A stretch of DNA of 42,131 nt from Pseudomonas aegrilactucae (lineage in GTDB: Bacteria > Pseudomonadota > Gammaproteobacteria > Pseudomonadales > Pseudomonadaceae). A program made the translations under genes and the position numbers. Of the stretch, positions 41,501-42,131 are shown piece after piece (within the stretch, counting starts at the first letter, position 1; each line of letters starts with the position of its first letter). The DNA lies in assembly GCF_019168305.1 (NCBI RefSeq), contig NZ_JAHTBI010000107.1:1-42131 (forward strand), given 5' to 3'. The notes below the pieces were generated by a model. The model was not told the origin of the DNA and made no database searches. It saw nothing but the letters and a program-made list of their open reading frames with translations.

Positions 41501-42028
41501 GCTGCTCAGCACATGACGACCCGCCGCCCAGTCTTTCAACCAGTCGGCGCGGTAAACCTGATATTGGTCGAACAGGTCAGCCAGGCGCTCGGCCAATTGA
41601 TAGCGCTTGCGCAAGTCACTGTCATCGGTCAGAAAACGCTGCAGGGGCTCGAAGTGCGGCTGGTCGATCACTTCGGGCAGCAGGCGCATCAGGCGCCAGG
41701 TCAAGGGTGCCTTGTCGAGCAGCGAGGTTTCGGGAATTTCTTCGCGTCCCAGTACCCGGCGATACAGCTGCCACATGAAGCTGCCAGGCAACTGCACCTC
41801 GATGGCGGCGGCAATCCCGCAACCGCCCTGGTCGTCATCGTCAGGGTCTTCGGCCAAGGCCAACTTCAGCCATTGGGCGATGCCGTTGCTCTGCACCAGC
41901 ACCACCTCGTTTTCCAAGGGTGCCAGGGGATAGCGACGCATCCAGCTCACCACCAGGCCACGCAACTCATCCAGCCGGTTGCCATGCACGACCATGAATC
42001 CCGGATGAAGTGTACTTGCGTGCGGCAT
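38549..42028 (-). CDS. recC: RecBCD subunit RecC, Chi-recognising scaffold
   Basis: This 1159-residue protein opens with LHPGFMVVHGNRLDELRGLVVSWM, the conserved RecC start. It has the inactive helicase-like landmarks VVLVQSNGIAQWLKLALAED and VCLLGMNDGDYPR, and a C-terminal inactive nuclease-like domain. It holds RecB and RecD and reads Chi. It is first of the recCBD operon; AAGGGATGCCCC precedes the ATG. Only 103 bases upstream are in the window; they hold T/A-rich patches but no promoter I would assign. Confidence 0.96.
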   Translation of the reverse strand: MPHASTLHPGFMVVHGNRLDELRGLVVSWMRRYPLAPLENEVVLVQSNGIAQWLKLALAEDPDDDDQGGCGIAAAIEVQLPGSFMWQLYRRVLGREEIPETSLLDKAPLTWRLMRLLPEVIDQPHFEPLQRFLTDDSDLRKRYQLAERLADLFDQYQVYRADWLKDWAAGRHVLSSARGESRPLSPANCWQAELWRALLLDVGEAGMAQSRAGVHQRFVERINALEQAPAGLPSRVIVFGISSLPAQALEALAGLARFSQVLLCVHNPCRHHWADIVADKDLLRHQYKRQQRKQGMPSLIDADALHQHAHPLLAAWGKQGRDYINLLDSYDDPNSYRGAFSDGRIDLFSESEPQTLLNQLQDDILELRPLAETRALWPPVDPAKDRSVRFHIAHSAQREVEILHDQLLARFSADPGLRPRDVIVMLPDINAYAPHIRAVFGQLGRNDPRFIPFTLTDQGQRGRDPLLIALEHLLKLPDSRFPVSEILDLLDVPALRARFAIKESDLPTLHRWIEGAGVRWGLNAHQRAGLGLPNDLEQNSWRFGLRRMLLGYAVGSGDSCDDIEPYDEIGGLDAALIGPLVALLDALEIAHRELSQPATATHWGVRLHALLQVFFLAENEHDDYLLVQLQALCEGWLQTCESVGLNDQLPLTVVREAWLAGLDQGRLSQRFLAGSVNFCTLMPMRAIPFKIVCLLGMNDGDYPRAQPPLDFDLMGSDYRPGDRSRREDDRYLLLEAVLSAREQLYVSWVGRSIRDNSERPASVLIGQLRDHLAGGWRATASKADSPLDGGHQLLHALTLEHPLQPFSARYFHRHSQLFSYASEWRALHLAPATPPTQIDALAPFVADEPLSVTLLQDFMRHPVRHFFSQRLKVFFEAAEAPLADEEPFVLDALQRYSLSERLLGAALADPANSTQALQAQARRLQRSGMLPLAGFGECLQAELIEPLPDLLQRHAALLTQWPTPVDSALPIRFEYRQLRLEGWLGRVYQRGDQSLLSITTLPNGISSGKTLKWHRLVATWVMHLAACAVGHRLSSAVVATDVTLLLGPLEQVQAEQRLGDLLLARQAGMHAPLPVATKTAFAWLGQRDPDKALAAAAKAYDGDGQNTRGERSESTALARQYSDFAALTASEEFEGWCEALYRPMFEATWQSLGSDEARP

Positions 42029-42131
42029 GGGGCATCCCTTGGGCTGTGCGGATTGGGGGGAACCTTATCACGGTCTGCTGGGCGACCGGGCGGCTTGGAT
42101 TTTTTGACCCACAAAGACAAAACCCCTACCT

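Noticed and set aside
30332..42028. Functional link between the element and the neighbouring yfi and recBCD genes
   Set aside because: The element sits within the LysR gene by site-specific insertion, and the yfi and rec genes are in their normal chromosomal order. Proximity alone is not evidence.
1..42131. CRISPR array
   Set aside because: No regularly spaced repeats with unique spacers were seen. The only repeats are REP pairs and the element's own motifs.

Overview
This window looks like the chromosome of a GC-rich Pseudomonas of the P. putida group. The evidence is the GC-rich codon use, a protocatechuate 3,4-dioxygenase pair beside an McpS-type chemoreceptor, palindromic REP pairs of the fluorescent-pseudomonad type, and the order mmsB-mmsA-LysR-yfiBNR-recDBC. 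From memory this order matches P. putida KT2440. It could not be searched here.

Layout. 1-5.7 kb: IclR regulator with two perfect palindromes in front of a KstD-like flavoprotein, a LysR regulator, an exported cupin, and pcaHG with a PcaQ-type box. 5.9-13.5 kb: neutral zinc metallopeptidase, an mcpS-like chemoreceptor behind a FliA-like promoter, gamma-glutamyltransferase, LysR, an MdaB-type quinone reductase opposite a YgiN-like monooxygenase, and a TSUP transporter. 13.6-20.3 kb: LysR, then a tight six-gene membrane-lipid operon related to E. coli ynbABCD (CDP-alcohol transferase, hydrolase-methyltransferase, PAP2-phosphatase fusion, small membrane protein, acyltransferase, CdsA paralogue). 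The hydrolase-methyltransferase carries an apparent one-base frameshift. 20.4-23.9 kb: mmsB, mmsA and a divergent LysR gene.

23.7-30.2 kb: a previously unrecognised-looking integrated element of about 6.5 kb, inserted in the 3' end of the mmsA-linked LysR gene and bounded by a 22-bp direct repeat. The element supplies a recoded last 44 codons, so the regulator stays full length; the native 3' end is left stranded beyond the integrase. All eight element genes lie on the minus strand: a tyrosine integrase, a two-TM protein, a 202-aa unknown, a Rha-like regulator, a 96-aa unknown, a 143-aa charged protein, a capsid-like protein and a 54-aa protein. There is no terminase, portal or tail gene. Two copies of a 22-nt site match the promoters of T3/gh-1-type (T7-class) phage RNA polymerases, yet the element has no such polymerase. 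The simplest reading is a phage satellite or defence island switched on by the RNA polymerase of an infecting T7-like phage. This is inference but testable.

30.3-42.1 kb: conserved chromosome again: yfiR-yfiN-yfiB (c-di-GMP control from the envelope), then recC-recB-recD, each set linked by 4-bp stop/start overlaps.
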